A DNA stretch of 64,000 bases from an uncultured Holophagaceae bacterium (GCA_903913215.1 CAIWKE010000003.1:372001-436000); one strand, 5' to 3'. Numbered from the stretch's first letter, positions 17,018 through 27,316 are shown. Made by a program: numbers and translations. The notes: generated by a model not told the origin, from the letters alone.

Positions 17018-17887
17018 ATGGCGCTGCGCAAATGGACCTTCATCACCGACTCCGAGGATGCGGAGCTCCGCCTGGATCAGGTCATTGCCAAGCGCACGGA
17101 CCTGTCCCGCCGGGCTGCCCGGGAGGCCCTGAAGCTGGGGGGCATCCAGGTGGACCGCAAGCGGGTCAAGGTGGCCAGCAAGGCTCTTAAGGAGGGCCTG
17201 GAAATCCGGGTGGCCTTCGACCCGGACCTGCCGCCGGTGCCCGACATGCCCATCCCCATCGTGTTCGAGGACACCTGGCTGCTGGCCGTGGACAAGCCTG
17301 CGGGCCTGCCCACCCAGGGCACCTACGCCTCGGACCGTCATGATCTGCTGGCCCTGCTCAAGACCCAGCGCCCGGACCTCAAGACCTTCCTCCACCATCG
17401 CCTGGACCAGGGCACCTCGGGCCTGCTGGTGCTGGCCAAGGATCCCAAGGCCAATGCGGGTCTGGCCAAGGCCTTCGCCTCCCGTGACCTGGTGAAGCTC
17501 TACCTGGTGCGGATCACGGCCCCGCTGGAGGCCTGCACCATCGAGGCCCCCATCGGCCGGGTGCGGGGCGCGGACCCAGGCCGCTTCGGCTGCTCCGGCG
17601 ACCTCATCGACCCCAAGTCCGCCCGCACGGACTTCCGCCCCGCCACAGCCGAGGAGAGCGCGGGCCTGGTCCCCGGCTACTGGGTGGTGGCGCGCATCCA
17701 CACGGGCCGCACCCACCAGATCCGGGTCCACCTCAACCACCTGGGCCGCCCGGTGCTGGGGGATGGCCTCTATGGTGGCAACGCCTCGCCCCAGCTCTGG
17801 CTCCACGCCTGGCGCCTGGAGCTGAAGCACCCCGTGAGCGGCGAGGACCTACTGCTGGAGGCGCCACCCACCCGGTTCCGGGCATGA
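17018..17887 (+). CDS. RluA-family RNA pseudouridine synthase
   Basis: 289 residues. An S4 RNA-binding domain (about 16-65: LRLDQVIAKRTDLSRRAARE) precedes the RluA catalytic domain. The signature HHRLDQGTSGLLVLAK holds the catalytic aspartate, Asp130, and the later motifs VRITAPLE, HTGRTHQIRVHLNHLG and GDGLYGG are in place. It isomerises uridine to pseudouridine in rRNA or tRNA; RluC/RluD-type specificity cannot be fixed from the sequence. The stop overlaps the next start (ATGA), so it is coupled to the lipid kinase gene. Confidence 0.93.
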   Translation: MALRKWTFITDSEDAELRLDQVIAKRTDLSRRAAREALKLGGIQVDRKRVKVASKALKEGLEIRVAFDPDLPPVPDMPIPIVFEDTWLLAVDKPAGLPTQGTYASDRHDLLALLKTQRPDLKTFLHHRLDQGTSGLLVLAKDPKANAGLAKAFASRDLVKLYLVRITAPLEACTIEAPIGRVRGADPGRFGCSGDLIDPKSARTDFRPATAEESAGLVPGYWVVARIHTGRTHQIRVHLNHLGRPVLGDGLYGGNASPQLWLHAWRLELKHPVSGEDLLLEAPPTRFRA

Positions 17888-18834
17888 AGAAACTGCCCCT
17901 CCTCTTCAACCCGGCCTCAGGCAGCCGACCCAAGGACCCCGACGCCCTGCTGCGCGGCCTGCCCAGGGACCTCTGGGAGCGGGTGGAGCCCGTGGCCTTT
18001 GGCCCCCCCTGGGACTTCGAGCCCCACATCGCCGTGGCTCAGACCGCCGAAGGCCCGCTCCTGGTCTGGGGCGGGGACGGCAGCATTCACCACGCCGCCC
18101 GGGCCCTCCTGGACCGGGGCTGTCCTGTGCCTTTGGGCGCCTTGCCCGGAGGCAGCGGCAACGGTCTGGTACAAGGCCTCCGTACGCCTCTGGAGCCCAC
18201 CGGGGCCCTGCACCGGTTGCTGGAGGGCCGGGAGCTGCGCATGGACCTGCCCCGCCTGGACGGCGTGCCCTTCCTGAACCTCTGCGGCACCGGCTTCGAG
18301 GCCGCCGTGGCTCACCGCTTCGGCACCCTGGAGTCCCGGGGCTTCGCCACCTATGCCCGGTGCGCCCTGGGACTCTGGCGAACCTGGCCCGAGGCCGCCC
18401 TCCACTGGGACGCCGAGTGCCTGCCCATGCCCATCCCCACCGCGGCCTCCCAGCGCCTCCGGGCCGCCTTCCAGGGCGCCCAGGCGGAGCTCCCCGACCG
18501 CGCCTGGAGCCTCTGCTTCGCCAACCTGCCCCTCTATGGCAGCGGGCTCTGGATCGCGCCCGGGGCGGATCCCACCAGTGGGGCCCTCCAGTGGGCCACC
18601 CTGGCCCGACCCAGCGGCTTCGACCTGGTCAGCAAGGCCTATGAGCTGTTCCGGGAAGGGGGCCAATGCTCCTTGCGCCGGGAGGGCCGCCTGCGCCGCG
18701 CCACCCTGCGCCTGGACCGCGCCATGCCCTGGCACCTGGACGGCGAGCCAGCCCCCGAGCGCGACCGCGCCGAGTTGAGCGTAGAGCCCCGTGCCTTCCG
18801 GATGTGGGTGACGGGGGCTTGTCCCTGGACGTAG
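17884..18834 (+). CDS. Diacylglycerol/sphingosine kinase-like lipid kinase
   Basis: 316 residues of the DAGK catalytic family (YegS/DgkB/BmrU type). The N-terminal LLFNPASGS, the nucleotide-binding GGDGSIHHAA (about residue 60) and PGGSGNGLVQGL (about 85) are diagnostic. LCGTGFEAAVAHRF begins the second lobe, and the C-terminus keeps HLDGEP. It should phosphorylate a membrane lipid such as diacylglycerol with ATP. It is translated with the preceding RluA gene through an ATGA overlap. The functional link between the two is unclear. Confidence 0.88.
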   Translation: MKKLPLLFNPASGSRPKDPDALLRGLPRDLWERVEPVAFGPPWDFEPHIAVAQTAEGPLLVWGGDGSIHHAARALLDRGCPVPLGALPGGSGNGLVQGLRTPLEPTGALHRLLEGRELRMDLPRLDGVPFLNLCGTGFEAAVAHRFGTLESRGFATYARCALGLWRTWPEAALHWDAECLPMPIPTAASQRLRAAFQGAQAELPDRAWSLCFANLPLYGSGLWIAPGADPTSGALQWATLARPSGFDLVSKAYELFREGGQCSLRREGRLRRATLRLDRAMPWHLDGEPAPERDRAELSVEPRAFRMWVTGACPWT

Positions 18835-18845
18835 CCTGCAACATT

Positions 18846-18911
18846 CGCTGCGCGAATTTTGTCAGGGAAGACATTCAACTCCCCAAAATACGCGCAGCGG
18901 ATTTTGGGGAG
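18846..18911. terminator. Two mutually exclusive hairpins between convergent genes
   Basis: CGCTGCGCGAATTTTG (18846-18861) pairs with 18884-18899 at 15 of 16 positions. Alternatively CTCCCCAAAAT (18879-18889) pairs perfectly with ATTTTGGGGAG (18901-18911). The segment lies between two convergent genes and probably ends transcription from both. It also contains the CGCTGCGCGA core found near 54893 and 56010. Confidence 0.55.
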
Positions 18912-18919
18912 CAGGCCCC

Positions 18920-19783
18920 TCAGTGAGGAAACACCGCCGGTCCACTGAAGGCGGGCCTGCGGAATTCGGCGCTGACCGTCGGGGTGGCGCCCCAGAGGCC
19001 CTCGACCATCTTCACCTGGGCCAGCTCCGCGGAACCGGCGGGCCAGTCGCGGCGGATGTGCAGGACGTAGGGATTCTTGGCGTCGGACCACCAGGCGGGG
19101 TCGTCCACGATGACGTAGATGGCCGTGGCTTCCTTACCAGGGTTCTTGTAGGTCACCAGGATGGGTTGGTGGGCGATGGCGGCCTGGAGCATGCCGGGGC
19201 CCGGCTCCCCCCACTTGTTTACGAGCATGAGCCGGAACCAGCCCAGGTTCGCGTGGGCGACCTCCACCTGGATGGTGCCCCCGGCGGGCACCGCGAGTCC
19301 GTAGGCCCGCCAACCGGCAGGGGCCTGCACGAAGTCGGAGAGTTCCTCCACGCCGTCGCTCAGGGGCGTCACGGGGATGAAGCCCCGGCGGGACAGCCAC
19401 TGGATCTCGGCCATGATGTCGCGGGTCTGCCAGTAGCGCAGGGTGGGGATGCTGGAGCAGCGCACGAAGCCCGGGGGCACCACGGTGCGGGTGCCGGGGT
19501 AGAGGGACACCCGGTTCACCCGGGGTGGCCTCTGGTCGGCCGTCACCTGGCGGTTATGAGAGCGCTGGCCCCGCTCTTCCCGGTTGCCGCGGGTCTCGGC
19601 AGGGCCTCGGCTGTCGGTCCGGATCGGAGCGGGCGCTGGCGCCGTTACCGGGGCCGGGGCGGGGGCCTGGGGCTGCGGACGAGGCATTCTGCCCTCTTGC
19701 GGCGAAGCGCCACAGATGGTCGAAACCAGCAGCAGGGCCGCAAGTACGGCCGTGACACGGTGTTGCCCGAAACCTGACCGCAT
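18920..19783 (-). CDS. Exported protein of unknown function with Pro/Ala-rich linker
   Basis: About 287 residues from the ATG at 19783, which has GAGGAGG 6 nt upstream and starts a signal peptide (about 1-26, ending in STICGAS). This is preferred over starts up to 19903. A low-complexity segment rich in Pro, Ala and Arg (about 30-85) follows. The C-terminal 190 residues look folded, with SIPTLRYWQTRDIMAEIQWL, FVQAPAGWRAYGL, ANLGWFRLMLVNKWGEPG and YVIVDDPAWWSD. I recognise no family. The folded part has beta-sandwich character and may sit at the cell surface or periplasm. Confidence 0.7.
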   Translation of the reverse strand: MRSGFGQHRVTAVLAALLLVSTICGASPQEGRMPRPQPQAPAPAPVTAPAPAPIRTDSRGPAETRGNREERGQRSHNRQVTADQRPPRVNRVSLYPGTRTVVPPGFVRCSSIPTLRYWQTRDIMAEIQWLSRRGFIPVTPLSDGVEELSDFVQAPAGWRAYGLAVPAGGTIQVEVAHANLGWFRLMLVNKWGEPGPGMLQAAIAHQPILVTYKNPGKEATAIYVIVDDPAWWSDAKNPYVLHIRRDWPAGSAELAQVKMVEGLWGATPTVSAEFRRPAFSGPAVFPH

Positions 19784-19892
19784 CGCGCACCTCCTCATTG
19801 GATTGGAATCTATATCATGCCAGAGCCGTGCCACGGGGGTCTCCTGCGGGCTCTGAGGCGTTATGCTGGCCATTCCAAGCGAGGGAGTCCAG

Positions 19893-21266
19893 GTGTTCGG
19901 CAAGATTCAGCACATCCATTTCGTGGGCATCGGCGGCATCGGCATGTCGGGTATCGCCGAGGTCCTCGCCAACCTGGGCTACCAGGTCTCAGGTTCCGAC
20001 CTCAAGGAGAGCGCCGTCACCCAGCGGCTGCGCGGCTTGGGCATCACCGTGCACCTGGGTCACCAGGGCAGCGCCATCGTCGGCGCCCAAGTGGTGGTCA
20101 TCAGCTCCGCCGTGAAGGGCGACAACCCCGAGGTCATTGCCGCCCACGCCGCGAAAATCCCCGTGATCCCCCGGGGCGAGATGCTGGCGGAGCTCATGCG
20201 CATGAAGTACGGCATCGCCGTGGCGGGCTCCCACGGCAAGACCACCACCACCAGCATGGTGGCCCAGGTGCTCAGCCAGGGCGGCATCGACCCCACCATC
20301 GTCATCGGCGGCAAGCTGGGCACCATCGGCAGCAACGCCAAGCTGGGCAAGGGCCCCTTCCTGGTGGCCGAGGCGGATGAAAGCGATGGCAGCTTCCTCA
20401 TGCTCAATCCCACGTTGGCGGTCATCACCAACATCGACCGCGAGCACCTGGACCACTACAAGGACCTGGACGAGATCCAGGACGCCTTCGTGACCTTCGC
20501 CAACAAGGTGCCCTTCTACGGCTCGGTCTTCCTCTGTCTTGATGACGCCAACGCCGCCGCCGTGCGCCCCCGGCTCAAGCGCCAGGTGCGCACCTACGGC
20601 ACCCACCCCCAGGTGGACCTGCGGGCCCGAGACATCCGCCAGGAGGGCTTCCGCACCCAGTTCAAAGTCATCGCCTACGGGGAGGACCTCGGTGCCTTCA
20701 GCCTCGGCGTGCCGGGCCACCACATGGTGCTGAACGCCCTGGCCGCCATCGGCATCGCCATTGAACTGGACGTGGACCGCGAGGTCATCCGGGCCAGCCT
20801 GTCCAGCTTCACGGGCGCCGACCGGCGCTTCCACCTCAAGGGCGAGAAGGGCGGCGTGCTGGTGGTGGATGACTACGGCCACCACCCCACGGAGATCGCC
20901 GCCACCCTGGCCGCGGCCCGGGCGGGCTTCCCCGACCGCCGCATCGTGGCCGCCTTCCAGCCGCACCGCTACAGCCGCACCAAGGCCCTGCTGGAAGAGT
21001 TCGGCACGGCCTTCTTCGAGGCGGATTCCGTGCTGGTCACGGACATCTACCCCGCCGGGGAGCAGCCCATCCAGGGCATCGACGCCAGCACCGTGGTCTC
21101 GGGTCTCCGGGCCCATGGCCAGAAGGACGTCCACCAGGTGGGCCGGGTGGAGGATCTCCCGGCGGCCCTGCTGCGCCTCACCCGGCCCGGGGACCTGGTC
21201 ATCACCTTCGGCGCGGGCTCCATCACCCACGCTGGTCCCGCCTTCCTGGAACTGGCCGGAGCATGA
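19893..21266 (+). CDS. murC: UDP-N-acetylmuramate--L-alanine ligase
   Basis: 457 residues from the GTG at 19893, which has GGGAG upstream; the resulting N-terminus [20 protein letters not shown] is that of MurC. The ATP-binding loop [11 protein letters not shown] (Lys116) and [19 protein letters not shown] and [10 protein letters not shown] are all present. It ligates L-alanine to UDP-MurNAc, the first peptide-adding step of peptidoglycan synthesis. It is unusual in being outside a mur/fts cluster: it heads a run with a peptidase, ubiX and a sugar kinase, and overlaps the peptidase by ATGA. Confidence 0.96.
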   Translation: MFGKIQHIHFVGIGGIGMSGIAEVLANLGYQVSGSDLKESAVTQRLRGLGITVHLGHQGSAIVGAQVVVISSAVKGDNPEVIAAHAAKIPVIPRGEMLAELMRMKYGIAVAGSHGKTTTTSMVAQVLSQGGIDPTIVIGGKLGTIGSNAKLGKGPFLVAEADESDGSFLMLNPTLAVITNIDREHLDHYKDLDEIQDAFVTFANKVPFYGSVFLCLDDANAAAVRPRLKRQVRTYGTHPQVDLRARDIRQEGFRTQFKVIAYGEDLGAFSLGVPGHHMVLNALAAIGIAIELDVDREVIRASLSSFTGADRRFHLKGEKGGVLVVDDYGHHPTEIAATLAAARAGFPDRRIVAAFQPHRYSRTKALLEEFGTAFFEADSVLVTDIYPAGEQPIQGIDASTVVSGLRAHGQKDVHQVGRVEDLPAALLRLTRPGDLVITFGAGSITHAGPAFLELAGA

Positions 21267-23881
21267 GCCGCCACCTCCGACTGAACCTCCCGGCCCTCCT
21301 CTGCGCAGCGCCCCTCTGTGCGGCTCTGCCGGCCGGTCTGCTGCCCGCCGCGGACCACCGCCCCGACGTGCCCCAGCCCCTGTTGGGCCAGCGCTACACG
21401 GCCCATGAGGCCCTGCTGGCCTACGTGAGGGCCCTGGCCACCGCCGCGCCAGACCGGGTGCGCCTCAGCACCCTGAACATCTCCGAGGAGGGCCGGGAGC
21501 AGCCCTTCCTGGTCATCAGTTCCCCGGAGAACCTGCGTCGTCTGGACGAGCTGAAGGCCCTCCAGGCCAAGCTGGCGGATCCCCGCATCTGCACCGAGGC
21601 CGAAGCCCGCCGCATCGCCGAGACCAGCCCTGTCTTCGTGTGGTTGGGCTATTCCGTCCACGGTTCTGAAGGCGCGGGCACGGAGGCGGCCCAGGCCGTG
21701 GCCTACCACTTTGCGTCAGGCCGCAGCCCCGAGGTGCTGAAGCAGTTGGAGCGGGTGATCATCCTCATGGACCTCACGCAGAACCCCGACGGCCGCGCCC
21801 GGCACATCCAGGCCGTGACCGAGGCCAGCACCCCCTTCAACGCCAGTGATGCCCTGGATGCGCAGAACGCCGCCCGCTGGCCCACGGGCCGCTTCAACCA
21901 CCGCCTCTTCGACCTGAACCGCGACTGGGCCTGGCAGACCCAGGGCGAGAGCCGCGCCAAGACCGCCGCCATGCTCCAGTGGAACCCCCAGGTGGTGGCG
22001 GACCTCCACGAGATGTGGCCCGAGGCCAGCTACTATTTCCCACCCACCATGGAGCCCATCCACGAGGCCCTGCCCGAGGCCTTCGCCGGGCGCTGGCAGG
22101 CCGCCTTCGGCCAGGGCGTGGCCCGGGCCTTCGACGGCCGGGGCTGGTCCTACTTCAGCCGCGATGTCTTCGACCTCTTCTACCCCGGCTACGGGGACTC
22201 CTGGCCCACCTTCCAGGGGGCCGTGGGCATGACCTTCGAGGCCGGGGGCCAGGGCGGCACCGCCTACCGGCGCCAGAGCGGCGAGGTCGTGACCCTGGAG
22301 GACCGCATCCAGCGCCACACCGCCGCCAGCCTGGCCACGGTGGCCACCGCCGCCCGGGAGCGCCACGCCCTGCTCTGGGACTTCCACCAGGCCAAGTGGC
22401 AGCGCGTGGCCCAGGGCGACAAGGCCGGGGCCTTCCTCCTGGCCGAGGGCGAGGATCCCGGCCGCACCCGGGCTCTGGTTACGCTGCTGGAGCGGAACGG
22501 CATCGAGGTGCTCCGCACCACCGCCGACCTGGCCACCACAGGCCTCGAGCCCATTGGCCTGGCGCCGAACCATGCCCTGCCCGCGGGCAGCTACCTGGTG
22601 GCCCTGGACCAGCCCCGGGGCGCCCTGGCCCAGGCCCTGCTGGAGGGCGAGGCCCACATGGGGCCCAAGCCCACCTACGACACCACCGCCTGGAGCCTGC
22701 CCCTGGCCTGCCATGTCCCAGCCTGGCGTGCCAAGCTGCGACCCCGGGTGGGCACTGAGCCACTGAAACCTGCGAGTTCAACGCCCCTGCCAGAAGCAAC
22801 GTGGGGCTACCTGCTGCCCGGCGGCTACGAAGGCCTGGAGCGCAGCCTCGCCACCCTGCTGGCCGAGGGCTTCAAGGCCACGGCCCTGGCGGAACCCGCC
22901 GTGTTCCAGGGCCAGAAGCTGGAGGCAGGCACCATCGTCCTGCCCCTGGCCACCAATGCACCGAATCTGAGGGCCCGGCTGGAGCAGCTCCGCGCCTTGA
23001 ACCAGCATCCCGTGCTGGCCACGGACACGGCCCAGATGACCAAGGGCCCGGACCTGGGCTCCAACCGCACCTTGTTCCTCAAGGCCCCCCACCTGGCCCT
23101 GGTCATGGACCGCCCCAGCAGTCCCACGGCCTTCGGCGCCCTGGCGCACACGCTCATCGAGGCGGGCCTGCCCTTCGTGCAGGTGCGCGCCGAGCGTCTG
23201 GGCGGGGCCGCCCTCAAGGGCTTCACGCACTTGATCCTGGTGGATGACGAGGCCCAGGGCCGGGGCTGGCAGCAGGTGCTGGGCGAGGGCGGCGCCGCCA
23301 AACTCAAGGCCTGGCTGGCGGAGGGAGGCACCCTCCTGGCCTTCCAGGGCGGCGCGGCCTACGCGTCCCGGGCTGGACTCACCACCACCAACTTCCACCT
23401 CCTGGCCAAGGGCGCCGAGGAGGCCCGCCTGAAGGAGAAGGATCCCAAGCATGAGGCCCCCAAGGCTGAGCCTGCGGACCTGGTGCGGTCCTGGGACAAG
23501 CGCGAGGAACGCAGCCTGGAGGAGAGCATTCCCGGCGCCTTCCTCAAGGTCCGCGTGGACGGCTCGCACCCCCTGGGCTGGGGCCTCCACGCCCCCCAGG
23601 GCGCGGCGGTGCTGGTCACCGGCGACCCGGTGCTGGAACTGAGCGCCGGCGGCGAGAACCCGCTCTACTTCCCCAAGGAGGACCTGAAGGTCTCGGGCCT
23701 GCTGTCCAAACCCATGGAGGCCAAGCTGCAGCAGAGCGCCTACGCCCTGCGTGAGCACTCGGGCCGCGGCACCCTGATCCTGGTTGCGGGCGATCCGGTC
23801 TTCCGGGCCCAGACGCCCTTCACCCGGCGCCTGCTCTTCAACGCCATCTTCTACGGCCCCTACCGGCCGGGGCAGGAGTAG
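21263..23881 (+). CDS. Exported M14-family zinc carboxypeptidase-like protein
   Basis: 872 residues with an N-terminal signal segment (about 1-29). The M14 metal site is visible as HGSE (His133, Glu136) in [14 protein letters not shown] and the third ligand His249 in [27 protein letters not shown] is the usual substrate-side motif. The C-terminal half (about 560-760) contains [16 protein letters not shown] and [17 protein letters not shown], which resembles a class I glutamine amidotransferase-like domain seen in long M14 proteins. It likely trims peptides outside the cytoplasm. Coupling to murC (ATGA) could hint at peptidoglycan peptides, but that is speculation. Confidence 0.85.
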   Translation: MSRHLRLNLPALLCAAPLCAALPAGLLPAADHRPDVPQPLLGQRYTAHEALLAYVRALATAAPDRVRLSTLNISEEGREQPFLVISSPENLRRLDELKALQAKLADPRICTEAEARRIAETSPVFVWLGYSVHGSEGAGTEAAQAVAYHFASGRSPEVLKQLERVIILMDLTQNPDGRARHIQAVTEASTPFNASDALDAQNAARWPTGRFNHRLFDLNRDWAWQTQGESRAKTAAMLQWNPQVVADLHEMWPEASYYFPPTMEPIHEALPEAFAGRWQAAFGQGVARAFDGRGWSYFSRDVFDLFYPGYGDSWPTFQGAVGMTFEAGGQGGTAYRRQSGEVVTLEDRIQRHTAASLATVATAARERHALLWDFHQAKWQRVAQGDKAGAFLLAEGEDPGRTRALVTLLERNGIEVLRTTADLATTGLEPIGLAPNHALPAGSYLVALDQPRGALAQALLEGEAHMGPKPTYDTTAWSLPLACHVPAWRAKLRPRVGTEPLKPASSTPLPEATWGYLLPGGYEGLERSLATLLAEGFKATALAEPAVFQGQKLEAGTIVLPLATNAPNLRARLEQLRALNQHPVLATDTAQMTKGPDLGSNRTLFLKAPHLALVMDRPSSPTAFGALAHTLIEAGLPFVQVRAERLGGAALKGFTHLILVDDEAQGRGWQQVLGEGGAAKLKAWLAEGGTLLAFQGGAAYASRAGLTTTNFHLLAKGAEEARLKEKDPKHEAPKAEPADLVRSWDKREERSLEESIPGAFLKVRVDGSHPLGWGLHAPQGAAVLVTGDPVLELSAGGENPLYFPKEDLKVSGLLSKPMEAKLQQSAYALREHSGRGTLILVAGDPVFRAQTPFTRRLLFNAIFYGPYRPGQE

Positions 23882-23883
23882 CC

Positions 23884-24453
23884 ATGGGCCTCCGCTACAC
23901 CGTCGCCATCACGGGCGCCTCCGGCTCGGCCTTCGGCGTGGCCCTGCTCAAGCGCCTCTCCAGCAACCCCGCCGTGGAGCGCGTCACCCTGCTGCTCTCC
24001 CCCACCGGAAAGCGCTGCCTGCTGGATGAAACGGGCCTCACCCCGAAGGAGCTGGCAGCCCTGCCCAAGGTGGAACTGCACGACGAGCGGGACTTGGGCG
24101 CGGCCATTTCCTCAGGCTCGTACCGGCAGGACGGCATGGTGCTCATCCCCTGCAGCGCCGGGGCCCTGGGCCGCATCGCCGCCGGCGTGAGTGAGACCCT
24201 GGTGAGCCGCGCCGCGGATGTCTGCCTCAAGGAGCGCCACCCCCTGGTGCTCTGCCTGCGGGAGACGCCCCTCAACCGCATTCACCTCGAGAACATGCTG
24301 CGGGTCCATGACGCCGGGGCCGTGGTGATGCCCATCATGCCGGGCTTCTACAGCCACCCCACCACCATGCACGACCTCTTCGACACCTTCGCCACGCGGG
24401 TGCTGGACCAGCTGGGCCTGCGCGAGGAGGATCCTCGGCGGTGGAAGGGATGA
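23884..24453 (+). CDS. ubiX: Flavin prenyltransferase (UbiX/Pad1)
   Basis: 189 residues. The flavoprotein signature TGASGSAFGVALL opens the protein. IPCSAGALGRIAAGVS, RHPLVLCLRETPLNRIHLENM and AVVMPIMPGFYSHP mark the UbiX family. It prenylates FMN to make the cofactor used by UbiD-type decarboxylases in quinone or aromatic metabolism. CAGGAG overlaps the preceding stop, and its own stop overlaps the next start. No ubiD is present in the window. Confidence 0.94.
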   Translation: MGLRYTVAITGASGSAFGVALLKRLSSNPAVERVTLLLSPTGKRCLLDETGLTPKELAALPKVELHDERDLGAAISSGSYRQDGMVLIPCSAGALGRIAAGVSETLVSRAADVCLKERHPLVLCLRETPLNRIHLENMLRVHDAGAVVMPIMPGFYSHPTTMHDLFDTFATRVLDQLGLREEDPRRWKG

Positions 24454-25358
24454 CCTCGCCGGAGGTCGTCGTCATCGGCAACGCGGGCATCGACACCAAC
24501 GTCTTCCTGCCCGGGGCCGACATCGACTGGAGCCGTGAGGCCAACTTCACGGAGAACCTGGACTGCGTGGGTCAGGCGGGCGCCTACGCGGCCCGGGGCT
24601 ATGCCCGCCTGGGGCACCGCACGGCCTTCATCGGCCACGTGGGCGCTGACGCGGCCGGGCGGCTGGTGCGGGAGACCCTTCGCAGCGACGGGATCGATCT
24701 GCGTGGCCTGGCCCTGGACCCCCGCGGCACCGCCCGCAGCGTGAACCTCATGTACCGGGACGGGCGCCGCAAGAACTTCTACGACGGCAAGGGCCACGCC
24801 GCGCTGGCCGTGGATCTGGACCTCTGCCGCGACGTCATGAAGGGTGCCCGCCTGGCCCACGTCAACATCCCCCAGTGGGCGCGACACCTGCTGCCCCTGG
24901 CGAAGGCCGAGGGCCTCGTGATCGCCTGCGACCTGCAGGACGTGGCGGATCCCACCGACACCTACCGCGCGGACTTCATCCGGGAAGCGGACATCCTGTT
25001 CTTCTCCTGCGCCAACCACGCAGAGCCGGGACCGCTCATGGCGGCCTTCCTGAAGGGGCATCCCGATCGCATTGTGGTCTCGGGGCTGGGGGCGCGGGGC
25101 TGCGCCCTGGCCACCGCGCAGGGCCTCCGGGTCTTCCCACCCGTCGCTCTGGACCGCCCCGTGGTGGACACCAACGGCGCCGGGGATGCCCTGGCCGTGG
25201 GCTTCCTCAGCAGCTACGTGCTGGAGGGCCGCTCCCTGGAGGAAGCCATCCAACGCGGCCAGCTCGCCGCCCGGCATACCTGCACCCTGCGGGGGACGTC
25301 GGAAGGCCTGATCACCGCCGCGAAGCTGGATCTGCTGGAAAAGCAGAAGCGGGTTTAA
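24450..25358 (+). CDS. PfkB-family carbohydrate kinase
   Basis: 302 residues from the ATG at 24450, which overlaps the ubiX stop as ATGA. The ribokinase fold is indicated by VIGNAGIDTNVFL, the GG-like GQAGAYAARGYARLG, and the C-terminal DTNGAGDALAVGFL, where Asp246 is the catalytic base. It phosphorylates a sugar or nucleoside; the substrate cannot be read from the sequence. It ends the murC-peptidase-ubiX-kinase run. Confidence 0.9.
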   Translation: MTSPEVVVIGNAGIDTNVFLPGADIDWSREANFTENLDCVGQAGAYAARGYARLGHRTAFIGHVGADAAGRLVRETLRSDGIDLRGLALDPRGTARSVNLMYRDGRRKNFYDGKGHAALAVDLDLCRDVMKGARLAHVNIPQWARHLLPLAKAEGLVIACDLQDVADPTDTYRADFIREADILFFSCANHAEPGPLMAAFLKGHPDRIVVSGLGARGCALATAQGLRVFPPVALDRPVVDTNGAGDALAVGFLSSYVLEGRSLEEAIQRGQLAARHTCTLRGTSEGLITAAKLDLLEKQKRV

Positions 25359-25541
25359 CCACAGATTGCACAGATGGGCCCAGGTTAGAAATCCGCTGAC
25401 GGGGCTTTGATTCAATGAGGAAGGCCGCTTGGGCCTCAGTGAATCATCGGTGGTTTCAAATTTTTGAATTCACGGGGTTGGCTGGATCACTATCTGGCTG
25501 GCCTCGTTCGACAGGAACCACCGGAAGACAAAGTATTTTGG

Positions 25542-25615
25542 CCGGGGATGGCGGGGATGGACGGGGATGCAAAGCAGAACCATTCCTATCCCCGTCCATC
25601 ACCGTTCATCCCCGG
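25542..25615. repeat. Dispersed CCGGGGAT-type repeat, copy 3, as a palindrome
   Basis: The gap 25359-25768 (410 bp) shows no convincing gene. It starts with an ACCACAGATTGCACAGAT-type repeat and then holds this element. CCGGGGAT (25542-25549) and ATCCCCGG (25608-25615) bound tandem GGCGGGGATGGACGGGGATG and an inverted CATC...CCGTCCATCACCG copy. Confidence 0.65.
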
Positions 25616-25768
25616 AGAAAATGGCTCTTCTCCGAGCCTCCGAAAACCTTCGCTTTCATGGTTGTTTCGCTCCCCCAGCTTTTCCAGAGCACCCTGGAAC
25701 GGCTGGTGACGCTCAACCATGGCGTTCCACACGGGGTCAGTTCAACGATGACCTTTGGGAGATCAGAC

Positions 25769-26263
25769 ATGTCGAATCGCGGCGCCTTCTCGCGTGCCCT
25801 CAGGCTCACGGTCCTCTTGGGAGGTATTTCCACCCTCCACGCGGGAGTCCCTGCACCTTCAACGGCAGGGCCCCAGGCTCCAGCTCATTTGGCCCAGGAG
25901 CGGACGCTGAAGGCTGCTTCCAACCTGGTCTGCCCATGGGTGCTGCCCCTGCTCCTCGAAAATGGTTATGTCGTGCGCAGCGTCAATGAGCACCTGGGCT
26001 TGATTTCCTTTTCCAGGCAGCGAGCCGACCCTTTTCGTAGCCGTGGCTTGATGAATATCACCATGGAAGGCAGCCTCCTCTTCCAGCCGGATGAGCCCGG
26101 CTCGACTCATGCGTATCTTCTGCTCTCAAGAAGGCTGGAAAAGAGCACCGCCAACGGCACCAACCTCGAAGTTGAGCTGCAGCTGACCGCCACGCCGGAT
26201 GAATACACGAAGGTCTGGTCCATTCTCGACGCGGGCCTCGCCGCCCTGTCCTCCAAGAACTGA
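25769..26263 (+). CDS. Exported protein of unknown function
   Basis: About 164 residues from the ATG at 25769, which has GGGAG 7 nt upstream. The upstream in-frame ATG at 25748 lacks a ribosome site. The first 25 residues form a signal peptide (MSNRGAFSRALRLTVLLGG...HAG). The rest, including NLVCPWVLPLLLENGYVVRS, NITMEGSLLFQPD and LEVELQLTATPDEY, has the alternating pattern of a small beta-rich periplasmic domain. No family is recognised. GC is somewhat lower than the neighbours. Confidence 0.65.
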   Translation: MSNRGAFSRALRLTVLLGGISTLHAGVPAPSTAGPQAPAHLAQERTLKAASNLVCPWVLPLLLENGYVVRSVNEHLGLISFSRQRADPFRSRGLMNITMEGSLLFQPDEPGSTHAYLLLSRRLEKSTANGTNLEVELQLTATPDEYTKVWSILDAGLAALSSKN

Positions 26264-26299
26264 ACGTTGCCGAAGGCCACCCGCGCCATGTGTTTTTAA

Positions 26300-26352
26300 C
26301 TCAGCGCGGCCTCTGCATTCCCCGTTCCGCCCTCGCCTTCCGCCGCGCTGAG
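26300..26352. repeat. CTCAGCGCGGC inverted repeat, copy 1
   Basis: CTCAGCGCGGC (26300-26310) and GCCGCGCTGAG (26342-26352) are perfect 11-bp inverted arms with a 31-nt loop, placed between convergent genes. The same arms occur at 45427-45452 with a 4-nt loop. It probably serves as a terminator or repetitive palindrome. Confidence 0.55.
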
Positions 26353-26386
26353 CCTGCTCCCCGCTTTAAGGAGGAAACCCAACCCC

Positions 26387-27316
26387 TCAGCCCGCGCCTT
26401 CCATGAGCGCGGCTTCGGCGCGCTGGGCTTTGCGGGTGGACCAGAAGGCCCAGAGGGCGCCCAGGGCGCCGGTGGAGGAGCCCACGGCGATCAGCAGGGC
26501 CATGCTGGTGGGAGAAAAGAAGCCCAGGCGAGCCAGTTCCACCAGCAGTGGCGAGAGGCCGCCCACGCCGCGGGACAGGGGCAGCCAGAGGGCGAAGAGG
26601 CCCCCCAAGGCCACGAGGCTGCCGCCCAGGCCCAGGAAGGCGCCCTCCAGGATCAGGGGCGTGCGGATGAAGCTCTCTGAGGCGCCCACCAGCCGCATGA
26701 TGGTGATCTCCTCCTCCCGCGAGAGGATGCTCATGCGGATCACGTTGCCCGTGGCGAAGCCCGCGGCCAGCATGAGCAGCACGCCCAGGGTGGCCAGGGC
26801 CGAGCGAAGCATGCGGCCCAGGCGGTGCAGGTTGTCCAGGCGCTCCTGGTCCACCAGCACGTCGCCCACGCCGGGCAGGCTTCGCAGGCTCTCGCCGACC
26901 TCCGTGGCCCGCCCCGCCGCGGCCAGGTCCTGGCGCAAGGACAGCTCCAGGCTTTCGGGCAGGGCGTTCAGGCCCGTGCTGTCGAGCAGCAGGCCCGCCT
27001 CCCGGGTGGTGGCCAGGAAGTGCTTGCGGTTCTCTTCGGCGGTGAGGCGGTGGACCTCGCGGAAGCGGGGATCCCGTCTGAGCTTGGCTTCGGTCTCGGC
27101 CAGGGACTTGCCCTCGGCCGCGTAGACCACCACCTTGGAGAGGCTTTCCAGGCGGCCGATGAAGCGGTCGATGGTCTCCACGGCCAGCAAACCGCCCCCG
27201 GCGATGAGCAGGCCGGAGCTGAGGGTCAGCACGGAGAGCAGATACTGGCCACGGTGCCGGTAAAGGTCGCGGAAGACATCCTGCAGCAGCAGGACCAGCA
27301 GGCGCAGGCCCGTCAC
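26387..27316 (-). CDS. ftsX: FtsX-like cell-division permease
   Basis: 309 residues from a GTG at 27316 whose GTGA overlaps the preceding stop; the longer frame to 27409 lies inside that gene and is rejected. One N-terminal transmembrane helix (SVLTLSSGLLIAGGGLLA) is followed by an extracytoplasmic domain of about 110 residues and three C-terminal helices. SREEEITIMRLVGAS and FIRTPLILEG are the hallmark FtsX motif before the second helix. FtsX with the ATPase FtsE activates peptidoglycan hydrolases at the division site. Unusually, no ftsE is next to it; the upstream gene encodes a lipoprotein. Confidence 0.88.
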   Translation of the reverse strand: MTGLRLLVLLLQDVFRDLYRHRGQYLLSVLTLSSGLLIAGGGLLAVETIDRFIGRLESLSKVVVYAAEGKSLAETEAKLRRDPRFREVHRLTAEENRKHFLATTREAGLLLDSTGLNALPESLELSLRQDLAAAGRATEVGESLRSLPGVGDVLVDQERLDNLHRLGRMLRSALATLGVLLMLAAGFATGNVIRMSILSREEEITIMRLVGASESFIRTPLILEGAFLGLGGSLVALGGLFALWLPLSRGVGGLSPLLVELARLGFFSPTSMALLIAVGSSTGALGALWAFWSTRKAQRAEAALMEGAG

